Below, piece after piece: positions 21,124-21,142 of a stretch of DNA of 21,142 bases. Made by a program: the position numbers and the translations under genes. Every line of letters begins with the position of its first letter. The first letter of the stretch is position 1. The DNA is from an uncultured Eubacteriales bacterium (GTDB lineage: Bacteria > Bacillota > Clostridia > Oscillospirales > Oscillospiraceae): positions 1-21,142 of the forward strand of contig USLX01000025.1 of the NCBI GenBank assembly GCA_900555665.1, in the 5' to 3' direction. The notes under the pieces were generated by a model. The model searched no databases and was not told the DNA's origin. It worked only from the letters and a program-made list of their open reading frames with translations.

Positions 21124-21142
21124 TGGGGGGGCCAGCCCCGCC

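Overview
The window looks like a piece of a GC-rich Clostridia (Firmicutes) chromosome, most plausibly an Oscillospiraceae/Ruminococcaceae-type gut anaerobe. Grounds for this: near-consensus AGGAGG ribosome sites before almost every gene, sigma-A promoters of the TTGACA-17-TATAAT type in AT-rich intergenic pockets of an otherwise GC-rich sequence, a type III glutamine synthetase, the Firmicutes yloU-yloV (Asp23/FakA) pair, and short palindromic repeats of a kind I associate with this family. This placement is inference; no rRNA or species-specific marker is present. No tRNA, rRNA, CRISPR array, insertion sequence or phage gene was found.

Layout. (1) 1-513, minus strand: the 5' end of rpsJ (ribosomal protein S10) with a consensus promoter and a roughly 270-nt leader containing an intrinsic terminator, a likely attenuator. 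(2) 792-9769, minus strand: a nine-gene catabolic island. The distal promoter drives a Liv-type substrate-binding lipoprotein, an amidohydrolase, dhaK and dhaL. A second promoter drives a LacI-family regulator followed by livH, livM, livG and livF, ending at a strong hairpin. The transporter is thus split, with its binding protein at one end and its membrane and ATPase parts at the other, and catabolic enzymes plus a regulator between. (3) About 9945-10097: a compact promoter / two-hairpin / terminator unit on the minus strand with no reading frame, a candidate small RNA. (4) 10169-12139, minus: psuK-psuG, pseudouridine catabolism, with its own promoter and terminator. (5) 12227-14931, plus: AbrB-like regulator, a PLP enzyme of the YnbB/'aluminium resistance' (Met_gamma_lyase) family, and a DMT-family membrane transporter. 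(6) 14931-15814, plus: an iron-sulfur-flavoprotein-like NAD(P)H oxidoreductase. (7) 15784-17982, minus: glutamine synthetase III with a perfect palindrome just upstream of its promoter. (8) 18096-18674, plus: YfcE-type metallophosphoesterase. (9) 18710-20853, plus: yloU (Asp23/Gls24) and yloV/fakA. (10) 20854-21142: a repeat-filled intergenic tail.

How the genes work together. The most interesting unit is region 2. The Liv-type ABC transporter would import an unknown small polar solute; the cytoplasmic amidohydrolase would hydrolyse (or decarboxylate) it or a derivative; DhaK-DhaL would phosphorylate a dihydroxyacetone-like hydroxy-ketone product. A LacI-family sensor, encoded first in the permease operon, probably controls both transcription units: perfect or near-perfect inverted repeats lie just downstream of both promoters. 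No DhaM/PTS phosphodonor subunit is present, and the substrate cannot be read from sequence. Region 4 splits pseudouridine phosphate into uracil and ribose-5-phosphate after phosphorylation. Regions 6-9 are mostly housekeeping.
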